Source: Ananas comosus (Eukaryota > Streptophyta > Magnoliopsida > Poales > Bromeliaceae). Taken from it: a DNA stretch of 64,000 nucleotides. Location: NCBI RefSeq assembly GCF_001540865.1, contig NC_033621.1:20434064-20498063 (forward strand). Reading direction: 5' to 3'. Positions 1 through 11,575 of the stretch are shown here, piece by piece. The position numbers and the translations under genes are program-made. Under the pieces are notes generated by a model. That model searched no databases, was not told the DNA's origin, and saw only the letters and a list, made by a program, of their open reading frames with translations. The stretch's first letter is position 1. Each line of letters begins with the position of its first letter.

Positions 1-4
1 AGAA

Positions 5-611
5 TGTTAGGATTTGGTTAGATTTGTAGTTAAATCCTATTTGGATAAGAATTAATATTTAAATCTGTTTGAGATAAATTAAGATTTAAATATTAATTAG
101 AGGATAAACCTAACTAGATTAGGATTAATATTTAAATCTATTAGAGATTGATTAAGATAGATTTAGATATTAATTGGAGTAGAAATCCTAAATATACTAG
201 AATTGGGTACATTCTAGTTGGAGCATTATAAATAATGCATTGGGTAAATTAATTTGGAGAAGCTGTGAGGGTGTACGGCAGGAGCTTGTGTGGTGCCGTA
301 CCCGAGAGAGAGAAAAAGAGAGAGAGAGAGTTATTTAATTATGCTTTGAGTGCACCTAGTGCACGGGTGCATGTGAAGGATTGTCTTCTTTATGGGTTTA
401 TAGAAGACGAGAGAAGGGTAGAAGAGATTCAGAAAGAGGGCTCGGATTGTAGCTACTCTGTGCAGAAGAGGAGTCAGGTGTAATCTTCTCTTATTTAATG
501 AATCTTATTTTACCTGCATATTTTTCTCTTTTATGATTGTATCAGCTTTTGCTGAGGAGACGGGTTTATGGTAAAAACCCGATTCGACGCTTCCGTTGCG
601 GAATCCCAACA
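5..611 (+). mobile_element. Copia-type LTR, probably solo
   Basis: The segment begins TGTTAGGATT and ends AATCCCAACA, an almost perfect terminal inverted repeat of LTR type. A TATAAATA box lies at 227-234, followed by a GA-rich leader. The 3' end has the 'cgcttccgttgcgg' style typical of plant Copia LTRs. A second possible end (ATTCCCAACA) lies at 698. No tRNA-Met primer site follows and no coding domain adjoins, so it is read as a solo or truncated LTR. The window edge removes the left target-site duplication. Confidence 0.6.
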
Positions 612-889
612 ATCGATACCGGATCCACAGCAATCGGTATCGGAGCGGGTTGCGGATTCACGAGATCCGGTACCGGGGCGAGTACCAGATTCCCAACATG
701 GATTCTATATGAACAATTGATTTCTTTAAAATTATAAGCTATTGAATGTTAGATTATATGAAGTCATATTTCAAAAAGTCAATGATTTAAGGATTCTGAA
801 TGTTAAGTATCAAAATTTGAAGTTTGAATACGGGTACCGAGAAGCACCTCGAAACCCGAATGGTCGAAAGCTATTTTTTATATTGAATA

Positions 890-1520
890 ATAGTATTAAA
901 ATTCTGGGGGTGTTTCACTACCAACACTCCAATTTAAATACTTGTACTAAAATCCTCGACAAACGATCAATAAGTTGGCTTTGACTCCAATTTGATCTAA
1001 TTTTGTGACTTAAAATTAGTATTGGTCCAAAAACACTTTGGAGAGAGTTTGTAAGAGAAGGTCGACTGATAAAAGTGAATCAGATATTAGGATGGACGGC
1101 AAAGATCGTTTCTTACTAGAATTAAGATTTTAGGATTATAAAGTATTGTAATTCATATTCTAGAGTTCAGATGTTCATTGTAGATATCCTAGTTGAGAGA
1201 AAAACATAGAGAGCTCCTGAGAGAGTTTTTGTAATCCAATCTTACTCCTTATATTTTTATATTGAAAATTAATCAAAAAATACATTGAGATAGTCTTGAC
1301 AGCATACGTTGGTCCATATATTGTTGGCCGAACCAAATGAATTCTATGTCCTTGTGTTCCTTATTCATTTTATTTCTTTGTTATCCTCGTGCTTATTTTT
1401 TATAATCGTTCTCGTCTATTTTGACCTACGAAAGATTTTATTTTCGCTGCACTTGTGTGCCATGCAGGTTTAAGGTTTTGCTTGTGCTAACCCCTCGACC
1501 TGTCCCTGCATCAGAGATTA
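890..1520 (+). mobile_element. Degraded Copia-like LTR tail and dispersed repeat
   Basis: Bases 1340-1420 show the T-rich 'cttgtgttccttattcattttatttc' style of R-U5 from plant Copia LTRs. The last ~108 bases (1412-1520) recur almost unchanged at 41057-41166, so this piece is dispersed. It ends at a single N (1521), directly against the Gypsy LTR. Bases 612-890 hold only low-GC sequence with no supported feature. Confidence 0.4.
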
Positions 1521-1521
1521 N

Positions 1522-2739
1522 AAGTAAACTATGCTACTATGCCCATGATCATGTATATAAATGCATGCATCATATGATAAACGGTACTATCACGCTACCA
1601 AATCGATCCATGTTCGATAAGTAATGCTCAATAAGAATGTTTACTTACATTTCCATTACATTAACCCAATCTGTGGCAACACCCTTGGGTTTGCCTACGA
1701 CTCACATCACTATCCCACTGGGTAGGGAGCTCCATGTGCTCTCAGACCCGGGATTGTCTGTGGACCTCCACGTGGTTCCTATCACTCGACACTCCGGAGC
1801 ACTCCACGACCATCCTCTCCATGTGAGGATATGAATGGCTATACCATCCCGAAAACAGACTGTGAGCTCGATCTATCCTCTCCACGTGAGGACATACCCT
1901 ACAACTAGGGCCAATGACTTGCGGAACTCTAGTCCGCCCAACAAGCATAGCTACTTAGCTATTCTAAATTCATTGTTCACAAGGTATTTTCTAAGGGATT
2001 CCACCTATCCCTAAGTCCATAGACCTCTAGTGTCAAGTACACTACATTAATGCCACTCGTTATGTTCTTTAAACATATAGATGTCACTCGTCATGTTCTT
2101 TAAACATATAGACGCCACTCTCTATGTCAATACACAATTCTCGAGTCCATCTCTCTTTTAGTACTATAGAATCCATGTTCCGACCCAATCCTTACCTATC
2201 CATTTTGAGCAAGAGAGTGAGATAGAGAGGGAGAAGTGAGAGGCTGAGAGAGAGAGAGATCCCATATGCCCTTCTAATGTAACAAAATCCAATTCAGCCC
2301 CTTAACTTTTCATCTCTCACACTGCCTGTCACTGGGCAGTTTCGCACAGAGGGGACCGGTCCTCCCGACCAGAGACCGGTCCCCGAGGGTCTTTCCTCAG
2401 GTTATGCGTACGGGAACCGGTCCCCCACGCCAGGGACCGGTCCCCGAGAGCCTTCCAGGCTTGATGAGCTACGGAAACCGGTCCCTGAGGCCAGGGACCG
2501 GTTGCATTGGCCTCTGCCACAGCCTCCAGCCACGGGGACAGGTCCTCCCTGCCAGGGACCGCTCCCCGAGAGCAAAATCCGCTAAGTGTCAGATTTTTGC
2601 ATATTTGCTCTCGCGGACTCGATTCCAAAGCACTTTTGTGTCTTGGACATTTTTAGCTTCTCCAAAAGGTACTCATTCGACAATTAGTCAATACTGGTTG
2701 AAGTGCAACCCTCGCATTTCGAGAATTCACTTCTTTACA
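1522..2739 (-). repeat. 3' LTR of the chromovirus (truncated)
   Basis: Read on the minus strand this LTR starts TGTAAAG at 2739, directly after the polypurine tract. It is cut at its far end by the N at 1521. Bases 2338-2575 hold a run of ACCGGT-centred palindromes (GGGACCGGTCCC type), about eight more or less perfect copies. Inverted copies of 1522-2200 are present at 8655-9340. Confidence 0.8.
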
Positions 2740-2752
2740 TCCTCCCCTCCTT
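2740..2752 (-). other. Polypurine tract of the chromovirus
   Basis: The minus strand reads AAGGAGGGGAGGA immediately before TGTAAAG. A purine-only run next to the 3' LTR is the expected second-strand priming site. It also fixes the element's orientation. Confidence 0.75.
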
Positions 2753-2809
2753 AAAAGGAGTTTCGTCCTTGAAACGAACTAATTTCTCAACTTTGCTTAA
2801 ATTCTTACC

Positions 2810-4333
2810 TTACTCCTCAAATAGGTGAGGATGATTCTCCCTCATCAGGTCCTCGAGCTCCCAGGTGGCTTCACGATCATCATGATTGCTCTACCGAACC
2901 TTTACATAGGGAATTTCTCGATTTCTTAGCTTTCGCACCTCTCGAGCGATAATGCCCACTGGTAACTCTTTATAGCTCAAATCTTCTTGAAGCTCCGGCG
3001 GCTCATATAACATCGCGTGCTCGGGGTCATGAATATACTTGCGGAGATTGGAGACATGGAACACAATGTGTACATCTGCGAGCTTCGGCGGCAATGCGAG
3101 CCGATAAGCCACCATGCCAACTCGCTCCAATATCTCGTAGGGTCCAATGTACCGGGGACTCAGCTTTCCCCGTACTCCAAACCGCTTCACACCCTGCATA
3201 GGCGAAACCTTTAAGAACACGCGGTCGCCCACCGCGAATTCTATATCTCAACGGCGCCTATCAGCGTAGCTTTTCTGTCTCGACTGCGCCGTGAGCAATC
3301 TCTTGCGAGCAAGGCGGACTTTCTCCTCCGCTTCTCGTAGAACATCGGGGCCGAACTCTGCACGCTCGCCCACATCGCTCCAGTGTATAGGAGATCGACA
3401 CTTTCGCCCATAAAGAGCCTCGAACGGCGCCATTTCCACACTAGCATGATAACTGTTGTTGTAGGCGAACTCGGCCATGGGTAGGTAATCACACCAACTT
3501 CCCTTATAGTCGATGACACACGCTCGCAACATGTCCTCCAGAGTTTGAATAGTTCTCTCTGTTTGCCCATCGGTCTGAGGATGACATGCGGTGCTAAAAT
3601 CAAGCCGTGTGCCAAGGGCTTCTTGCAGGTTCTGCCAAAAGTGTGAAGTGAACCGAGGGTCACGATCCGACACGATCGACTTCGGCACCCCATGTAGTTT
3701 CACTATCTCGTCAAGATACACCTGCGCCAACTTGTCGCCTGCCCAAGTAGTGTGGATCGGCAGAAAATGAGCCGACTTGGTCAATCGGTCCACTATTACC
3801 CAAATTGCATCGTGGCCACCCGTTGAGCGAGGCAAGCCGACCACGAAGTCCATCGATATGTCTTCCCATTTCCAAACGGGGATTGGTAGGCTTTGAAGCT
3901 TTCCCGCTGGAAACCGACGCTCGGCCTTCACTTGTTGGCATGTCAAGCACTTCGCCACGAAGCGTCCAATATCATCCTTCATTCCCGGCCACCAATAGAG
4001 TGCCTTTAACTCGTGATACATCTTGGTGCCGCCCGGGTGATCACAATATGGAGATCTATGTGCTTCTTGTAGAATCAACTTGCGAAGCTCTCCATTCTCG
4101 GGTACACACCTCCGGTTTCGAAACCGAAGTGTGCCGTCGGCATCTACATTGAAGTCGCCGCCTCGACTTTCCTCGATATTGCGCCGCACCTTTTGGAGAT
4201 CTGGGTCCGCAGGTTGCAGATTCTTGATCCTCTCTAACAAGGTAGGTTGAACGACGAGTGCCGTCAACTTAGCCGGAGTCTCAGGAGCAACTACCTCCAG
4301 ACCCATCCGTTCCATATCCAGCCACAAGGGCGT
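2810..4333 (-). pseudogene. Chromovirus integrase plus chromodomain (broken)
   Basis: This is the integrase part of a Gypsy pol. It keeps an HHCC zinc-binding region (H...H with CLTCQQ), the DDE core (D of DFVVGLP, D of DRDPRF, downstream E) and the YNNSYH block. A C-terminal chromodomain-like tail follows (VRKLRNREIP, then EATWELED). Stops interrupt it at 3248-3250 (TGA, before DIEFAVGD) and 2891-2893 (TAG, inside the chromodomain), and a TAG at 4334-4336 separates it from RNase H. The natural end is the TAA at 2810-2812. Integrase would insert cDNA into the genome, and the chromodomain is thought to steer it to heterochromatin. Confidence 0.85.
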
Positions 4334-4336
4334 CTA

Positions 4337-5430
4337 TTTGGTAACCCACGAAATGAGGTCCTCTGTCGACTTCCTGCTGAGCGCATCCGCGACCACGTTT
4401 GCTTTCCCGGGGTGGTAAAGGATATCCACATCATAATCCTTTAATAGCTCGAGCCACCGCCGCTGTCGCATATTGAGCTCCTTCTGTGTAAACAAATACT
4501 TCAGGCTCTTGTGGTCGGTATAGATCTCACAATGGGCACCATATAGATAGTGCCGTTACAGCTTCAAGGCGAATATCACCGCCGCTAGCTCCAAATCGTG
4601 GATGGGGTAGTTCCTTTCATAGCTCTTCAGCTGACGGGACACATAAGCGATCACCTTTCCGTTTTGCATCAGCACACACCCCAGTCCTAGATAGGAAGAA
4701 TCGCTGTAGACTACATAGTCTTCACCCTGCACCGATAGAGCGAGCACCGGAGTCGAAGTTAACCTCCGCTTCAACTCTTTAAAACTCCAGTCACACTTCT
4801 CGCTCCAGACAAACTTGGTGCCCTTCTGAGTCAGACGGGTAAGTGGAGTTACTATCTTCGAGAAGCCCTCCACGAACCATCTATAATAGCCCGCTAGGCC
4901 CACGAAGCTTCGAACCTCCGTGACATTCGTCGGGCGCGGCCAATTCTTGATTGCCTCGACTTTCCTCGGGTCTACAGAAACTCCACCCGCGGAAATCACA
5001 TGCCATAGAAATGCGACCTCTTGGAGCCAAAAGTCACATTTCTTTAGTTTAGCATATAGCTTCTCCTCCCGAAGGACTTGAAGCACTAATCTCAAATGTT
5101 CGGCATGTTCCTCGTCACTGCGAGAATAGACCAATATGTCGTCTATGAAGACCACGACAAATCGGTTCAGGTACTTCCTGAAGACACGGTTCATCAAATC
5201 CATGAACGCCGCTGGAGCATTCGTAAGTCCAAATGGCATGACCGTGAATTCATAGTGTCCATACCGCGTGCGAAACGCGGTATTCTGCACATCCTCCGGC
5301 TTGATCTTCAATTGGTGATAGCCGGATTGCAAATTATCTTCGAGTACACACACGACCCCTGCAACTGATTGAACAGGTCATCGATTCGGGGAAGTGGATA
5401 CTTATTCTTGATCGTAACTCTGTTCAACTC
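4337..5430 (-). pseudogene. Chromovirus reverse transcriptase / RNase H (broken)
   Basis: The catalytic FIDDILVYS motif and the MPFGLTNAP block of Ty3/Gypsy reverse transcriptase are clear. RNase H follows, with TDHKSLKY and the DALSRK end. The frame is damaged by a TGA at 5431-5433, just after LCVDY, and by a one-base deletion near 5325-5345, where the conserved SKID-type block falls out of frame and SGYHQLKI resumes. A TAA at 4556-4558 breaks it again. The enzyme would copy element RNA into cDNA, but no continuous product is possible from this copy. Confidence 0.87.
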
Positions 5431-6300
5431 TCAATAATCCACGCAGAGTCGAAACGATCCATTCTTCTTACTTACGAACAACACCGGGGCTCCCCACGGT
5501 GATACACTCGGTCGGATAAATTGCTTGTTGAGGAGATCTTGCAATTGACTCCTCAATTCCTTTAGTTCCGCCGGCGCCATTCTGTACGGGGCTTTCGAGA
5601 TCGGTGCGGTATCGGAAACCAAGTCTATGACGAACTCGATCTCCCGATCTGGTGGTATCCCCGGCAACTCTTCGGGAAATACATCCGAAAACTCCCGCAC
5701 CATCGATATCTCCTCCACTGATGGAGCCACACGCTCTACCTCCACAACGGTCGCCAAGAACGTCGTGCAACCGCCGTTGACCAATTTCCTTGTGCTCGTC
5801 GCCGACACTGTTGCGACGAAACACGAGCTCTGACAGGCTCGATAAGTGAACTCCTTCTGTCCAGGCTCACGAAATGTAATCACTCGACTCTTGCAGTCGA
5901 TTGTCGCGTGATACTTCGAGAGCTAGTCCATGCCTAGAATGACATCATAGGCCTCCAGTTTCCTGAGCTCCAACATTCGGATAGGCAGTATCCAATCGCC
6001 TATTTGCACCGGACATGATGTACACTTCGAGTAGGTATTAAACGTCGACCCAGGGCTGTCAACTCGCCACTTGCCATCACTTGTCTCTATGAGTATGTCA
6101 TGCATGCGTGCGAATGATTCACTTATGAATGAATGCGTGGCTCCTGTATCAAATAAAGCCCTGGAGCGAACTCCGTTAATTAGAACCATACTTGCCACAA
6201 GGCGATGCTCCTCCGCCTTCGCAAGCTCCTCAGCTTGGATCTGAGCGGCGAATACTCGTCCGCTAGGGGCCGATTGTGTCATCTCAGGTTGACGCAGCAT
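5431..6300 (-). pseudogene. Chromovirus aspartic protease and linker (broken)
   Basis: A retropepsin active site, ALFDTGATHSFIS, is followed by the flap region and ILGMD, with a TAG (5923-5925) where the family has Trp. The linker to RT runs to LCVDY and includes the conserved FPEELPGIPPDREIEF block. The frame differs from that of gag, so at least one frameshift separates them. The CCHC zinc knuckle that normally precedes the protease is not visible, which suggests an internal deletion near 6300-6330. Confidence 0.82.
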
Positions 6301-6326
6301 TATCGCATGTCCCGTCGATGCGACCG

Positions 6327-7358
6327 TCAGTGGAACTCCTCCATAGTGAGCCGGAACTGCCGGCGCCGATGCCGTTGATGGGGCAGGGGAGGCTCCTCCT
6401 CCCGGGCAGGGGAGGCTCCTCCTCCTCGTCGTAGCTTCTCTCGCTTTTTCCGAACATGGGCGTCACCGTGCTCCGCCCAAAGTGCTCGGTCGAAGACTTC
6501 CGCGAAGGTCGTGAGCTTGAGTATCTGCACGGCTTTTTAGATCCCCGGGCGAAGTCCTCGTAAGAACCAATCGGCCCGGTCCCGGTCATCCTTGACTATG
6601 TCCGGGACACAATCAATGAGGTGGGAGAATTCTTGTTCGTACTCCGCCACAGAGCGGTCCCCTTGCTCCAACTTGCGGAACTTCTCCTTGAGCTTCCGCT
6701 TCAGCGTATCGGGGAAATAGTTGGCGAACATCTCCTGCTTAAACTCCTCCCACAGCATCGGCGGAAGGCCGAGAAGCCGATCCCGTTTGATGCGCTTCCA
6801 CCAGACCTTCGCCGCCTTTTCCAAACAATGCGTGGCGAGGTACACTTTATCTCTCTCCAAGGTACGTAAGTCCTCAAAGAGAGTCTCCATCGAGTCAATC
6901 CACGACTCGACAATCTCCGGTTCCACCTTCTCACCTTCGAAGATAGGCGGATGGAACTTGTTGAACTTGATAAGAGCTGCCAACGCGTGCTCTCCTTCAA
7001 CGTCTTCGGCCGTCACGTCGAGTGTCGCCGATCCCGACGTCGCCTGTGGAACAATTGCTGGCGGCGGACGTACCATCACCAGAACCGCCGCTATACCCTC
7101 ACCCTCAGCCGCTTCGGGTATACGAGTCGAGGGTGCGGGCGGACCACCGCCTTCTATCACCGTCGCAGCAGCTGCCGCAACTTGCCGCTCCAAAAGCTCC
7201 TGGAGCCGCTCGAACCGGGCCTCCTAGCGCTGCACCACATCAGTAAGTGCGGTCACTTGCGCCTGCAACCGATCTATTTCGCTCGGTCCTGTCTGCTCGG
7301 GCACCTCAGGAGGCGGTGCCGGAGTAGATCTCGTCCTAGGGCGTCCCCTTGGCGCCAT
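6327..7358 (-). pseudogene. Chromovirus gag (broken)
   Basis: The likely start is the ATG at 7358-7356, opening with a basic MAPRGRPRT segment. A TAG at 7224-7226 follows, then the retrotransposon gag core: FHPPIFEGE, WIDSMETLF, LEKAAKVWW, FANYFPDTLK and EYEQEFSHL. This core is typical of plant Gypsy gag proteins that form the virus-like particle. A TAA at 6537-6539 and a later stop at 6327-6329 end it. Bases 6380-6425 hold a ~25-bp tandem duplication rich in GGAGGCTCC. No CCHC zinc knuckle was seen. Confidence 0.82.
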
Positions 7359-7705
7359 TGGCCCCTGAAACGCAAACACTTGGTTAATAATCTTAACCAA
7401 TTTCCTCGTCGCGATTACGACTTATAACAAAACAACAACAAATCGGGCAGAAGCACGCAAGTGTACTCGTCCCAGGCTTTTGGTATCATGTCGTCGGCCG
7501 CCAACACAGCCACCACAAGACAAGAACTCGTACCCCTTGAATCTATCTCTAGTCACAACTAGAGACATGTCACCAACTTCGACCAAATTGAATCAACTTT
7601 CACCACCATTATAGGTTCACGTTCCACTCTCGTACCTATAACCTTAGGGTTCACCAACTTAGGGTCTCCTAGGTCATCCTAGACTTTCTCTCTTTACTTG
7701 CTCTT
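7359..7705 (-). other. Chromovirus untranslated leader
   Basis: This is the leader between the primer binding site and gag. It is collinear with 11300-11571 of the plus-strand fragment, sharing the gtgacatgtctctagttgtg and tcggcggccgacgacatg blocks. That shows both belong to one family. Confidence 0.7.
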
Positions 7706-7720
7706 AGGCTCTGATACCAC
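7706..7720 (-). other. Primer binding site (initiator tRNA-Met)
   Basis: The minus strand reads TGGTATCAGAGCCTA, complementary to the 3' end of plant initiator tRNA-Met. It lies five bases inside the LTR, which ends TGTGACA at 7726. Confidence 0.85.
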
Positions 7721-7725
7721 TCTTC

Positions 7726-8454
7726 TGTCACACCTCGCCCCGAAAACACTACCAATTTGGCATGTTTCAGGCGCGGCAAGCGGATGCCGAACGGACAGAA
7801 CCTCCCTTGTCCGCCCAAGGCTCACAAACCTGATCATGTATAAGAATTTACCCAGGAACACTAAATTCATAGATACATAATCAACAGGGCACAAACAGTG
7901 CCAACAACAGCTAAGAGCAAGCAATCCACAAGTAGAAACAAGTGAAATAAAGAGAGTGCTTTACTAACTATTACAATAATTTGCAATCTTTTACATTTAC
8001 ATCTTGTTCTCAAAATGGATACACCAACATCCAAGTACATAGCTCTCCAACCTCACTACATGAATCTCTCAAGTACATAGGTGAACTAAATGCAAAAAGA
8101 AAAGCTGCTATCTACCACGAACTCACTGATCTGGCGTGATGCCTTTGCCGCGGTCCTCGCCCGGCAAACCTGCACCTAACACTGAAATAGAGTAGGGTGA
8201 GAACTATCTTCCATACTTCCCAGTGGGCTCGGCCACCGACTCTGCCGATCTCTCCACTAGGTCCAAGTGCGCACAAGTAACAACGATATATATATATATA
8301 TATATATATCAAAGCGGTAAAAGCATAAAGTAAACTATGCTACTATGCCCATGATCATGTATATGAATGCATGCATCATATGATAAACGGTACTATCACG
8401 CTACCAAATCGATCCATATTCGATAAGTAATGCTCAATAAGAATGTTTACTTAA
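7726..8454 (-). repeat. 5' LTR of the chromovirus (truncated)
   Basis: The plus strand begins TGTCACACCTCGCCCC at 7726, the LTR end next to the primer site. A (TA)n run sits at 8286-8310. Similarity to the left LTR runs through 8322-8454, after which the sequence changes abruptly to another LTR type. Confidence 0.75.
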
Positions 8455-8654
8455 ATCGTGGTTTTTATGTTTAAACACTGAATGGTAAATATCTGGTGAA
8501 TGGTGAATGAATGTTGAGATTTATCTATTCCTTTATTGTGGTTGTATTCTAGTTATACTCTGTCTGCGTGTCGGAATCCCTATCCATTTCTCTTTTAGCT
8601 AGAATACAACCAGATAGGTAAGGATTGGGTCGGAAACAGCTTTCAAAAGAATTT
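8455..8654. repeat. Foreign LTR fragment between inverted chromovirus LTRs
   Basis: Phrases such as 'tggtgaatggtgaatgaatg' and 'gtggttgtattctagttat' resemble 30660-30745 in the Gypsy LTR of 29571-30994. The fragment also carries two partial copies of a 'ggtaaggatt(g/a)ggtcgga' block. It lies between oppositely oriented chromovirus LTR sequence and probably marks a nested insertion or rearrangement. Confidence 0.4.
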
Positions 8655-9492
8655 TCTCTTATAGGTAAGGATTAGGTCGGAACGTGGATTCTATAGTGCT
8701 AAAAGAGAGATGGACTCGAGAATTGTGTATTGACATAGAGAGTGGCGTCTATATATTTAAAGAACATGCCGAGTGGCATCTATACATTTAGAGAACATAA
8801 CGAGTGGCATTAATGTAGTGTACTTGACACTAGAGGTCTATGGACTTAGGGATAGGTGGAATCTCTTAGAAAATGCCTTGTGAACAATGAATTTAGAATA
8901 GCTAAGTAGCTATGCTTGTTGGGCGGACTAGAGTTCCGCAAGTCATTGGTCCTAGTTGTAGGGTATGTCCTCACGTGGAGAGGATAGATCGAGCTCACAG
9001 TCTGTTTTCGGGATGGTATAACCATTCATATCCTCACATGGAGAGGATGGTCGTCGAGTACTCCGGAGTGTCGGGCAATAGGAACCACATAGAGGTCCAC
9101 AGACAATCCCGGGTCCGAGAGCACAAGGAGCTCCTTACCTAGCGGGATAGTGATGTGAGTCGTAGGCAAACCCAAGGGTGTTGCCATAGATTGGGTTAAT
9201 GTAATGGAAATGTAAGTAAACATTCTTATTGAGCATTACTAATTGAACATGGATCGATTTGATAGCATGATAGCACCTGACATCATATGATGCATGCATT
9301 CATATACATGATCATGGGCATAGTAGTATAGTTTACTTTATGCTTTTACCGCTTTGATATATATATATATATATATATATCGTTGTTACTTGTGCCTACT
9401 TGGACCTAGTGGAGAGATCGGCAGAGTCGGCGGCCGAGCCCACTGGGAACTATGGAAGATAGTTCTCACCCCACTCTATTTCAGTGGTAGGT
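8655..9492 (+). mobile_element. Chromovirus LTR fragment, inverted copy
   Basis: This is the near-exact reverse complement of 1522-2200, continuing into sequence matching 8170-8330. It includes the (TA)n tract (9357-9380) and the gagatcggcagagtcggcgg block. It stops at the N at 9493. It is therefore the same LTR family in plus orientation. Confidence 0.75.
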
Positions 9493-9493
9493 N

Positions 9494-10685
9494 CAAAAAA
9501 ATTTTGATGTTATGAAACGGCGGTGGGAATGCTCACTAAAGAAATTTTAATAAAAGCATTGTTTAAACAAAAATTTCTCTATTAAAAAAAAGCTTCTTAA
9601 TTTTAATATTCATTTTTTATTCTTTTAAATTGCTCGTAGGTCTCTTGCTAAAACTATTGCTATTACATTGTCCAAGAAGTAGGGGGCTAAAATATTTTTA
9701 TTTTGTGAAACAAACAGTTTATGGTTCAAACTTCTAACCACAATTGGGGCCTCATTTGAGATTACGAAAATATTGCGTTATGCATGATTAACTTAGTACT
9801 ATACTCGAATCAGTTCAAACAATCCGTAAACCAGTGGAAAACCAAACAAATAAAAATGTGGCCTGTGTATGTCTCCTTTGGGAAGTACAAACCATCTCCT
9901 CTGTGATCACTTTGGCTAAGATGAGCCCACTTTGATAGGTCTACTTTCCCTGTGGACAGCTATAAAGGATACATAGAGTGGAGCCTTTTGCATATACCAC
10001 TACTGCTTTTGCTCAATGCCACACTATAGAGTAGTGAGAGATACATGTATTAATCAGTAATTGGAATTACACTTAATAAACCTCTAGCATATATAGTTTT
10101 AATTTTTACAGGCATTGATTTTCGTCAAAGAGACGTCCGAATAACAAGGACAAATTCAGCTAATTAACTCACTATCGATTAAGAGATTCGCAAATTTGAT
10201 CATGATTTGCTAGCAGGATCTGACCAACATATCAGTCGCTAGATGTTTATATAGCAAAACAATTCTATCTGAGTTCACCGGCGTTTCTAAACTAAAGTTG
10301 CATATACTTAATCGTGCGTCAGTATGACGCCACATTAGGATAAGATTATTTTTTTTAAAAAAAATATTACAAGAATAGTTTCAAAGAAAGTGCTTAGCAT
10401 GTAGACCGTTTCATTATATGCTTTGAGATTTATACCGCCTGCATAATGATTAATAGATAAAGCAGTTTGATCGTGCAGACAGTCTCTACCAAGCTTCTGT
10501 TTGGTGATCCGTTTGGTGGTGGTCGACTGGTCGGTTTGTCCGCATCACAGAATTCATGTCGACACGATTTGGGTCGGATCCGATACATCCAAAATCAATC
10601 CTGACTCGATCAATTCATGTGCCCACAGATTAAAAAAATAAAAAGGACACATATGCCACCTCCCTCTCCCTTGACCTTTTGTGTT
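9494..10685. other. Unassigned stretch, no gene seen
   Basis: Low-GC sequence with no convincing exon, terminal repeat or RNA gene. Bases 9840-10070 have a more even composition and look non-repetitive, with short GATA-like motifs, but no start codon or coding frame could be attached. Confidence 0.4.
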
Positions 10686-10688
10686 GCA

Positions 10689-10727
<39 letters not shown>

Positions 10728-11571
10728 GTTGTTACTTGTGCCCACTTGGACCTAGTGGAGAGATCGGCAGAGTCGGCGGCCGAGCCCACTGGGAACTATG
10801 GAAGATAGTTCTCACCCCACTCTATTTCAGTGGTAGGTACAGGTTTGCCGGGCGAGGATCGCGGCAAGGGCATCGCGCCCGATCAGTGAGTTTGTGGTAG
10901 ATAGTAGCTTTCCTTTTTGCATTTAGTTCACCTATGTACTTGAGAGATTCATGTGGTGAGGTTGGAGAGCTATGTACTTTGGATGTATCCATTTTGAGAT
11001 AATGATGTAAATGTAAAAGATTGCAAATTATTGTAATAGTTAGTAAAGCACTTCTTTATTTCACTTGTTTCTACTTGTGGATTGCTTGCTCTTAGCTGTT
11101 GTTGGCACTGTTTGTGCCCTGTTGATTATGTATCTATGAATTTAGTATTCCTGGGTAAATTCTCATACATGATTAGGTTTGTGAGCCTTGGGCGGATAGG
11201 GGAGGTTCTGTCCGTTCGGCATCCGCTTGCCGCGCCCGAAACGTGCTAAATTGGTAGTGTTTTCGGGGCGGGGCGTGACAGTTACATTTGGTATCAGAGC
11301 CTAAGAGCAAGTAAAGACAGAAAGTCTAGGATGACCTAGGAGATCCTAAGTTGGTGAACCCTAAGGTTATAGGTACGAGAGTGAAACGTGAACCTATAAC
11401 GGTGGCGGAAGTTGATTTGATTGGGTCGAAGTTGGTGACATGTCTCTAGTTGTGACTAGAGATAGATTCAAGGGGTACGAGTTCTTCTCTTGAGGTGGTT
11501 GTGTCGGCGGCCGACGACATGATACCGAAAGCCTGGGACGAGTACACTTGCGTGCTTCTGAAAGTTTTGAG
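10686..11571 (+). mobile_element. Chromovirus LTR 3' end, primer site and leader, plus strand
   Basis: After a (TA)n tract (10690-10724), the sequence follows the 3' part of the LTR to GTGACA at 11280. A tRNA-Met primer site, TGGTATCAGAGC, lies at 11289-11300, followed by the leader seen reversed at 7430-7705. The match stops after 'cgtgcttctg' at about 11571, where Sirevirus LTR sequence begins. This is the 5' stub of a second family member. Confidence 0.78.
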
Positions 11572-11575
11572 GAGC

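Larger units (their letters stand above)
1522..8454 (-). mobile_element. Ty3/Gypsy chromovirus (Tekay/Del-like), inactive
   Basis: Minus-strand order is LTR (8454-7726), primer binding site, gag, protease, reverse transcriptase/RNase H, integrase, chromodomain, polypurine tract and LTR (2739-1522). Protease-RT-RNaseH-integrase order with a C-terminal chromodomain is diagnostic of Ty3/Gypsy chromoviruses. The LTRs overlap in content at 1522-1650 and 8322-8454. Each is truncated: the left at the N at 1521, the right at 8454, where foreign LTR sequence starts. The full LTR would be about 1.8 kb. At least eight in-frame stops and two frame breaks make it non-autonomous. Confidence 0.88.
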
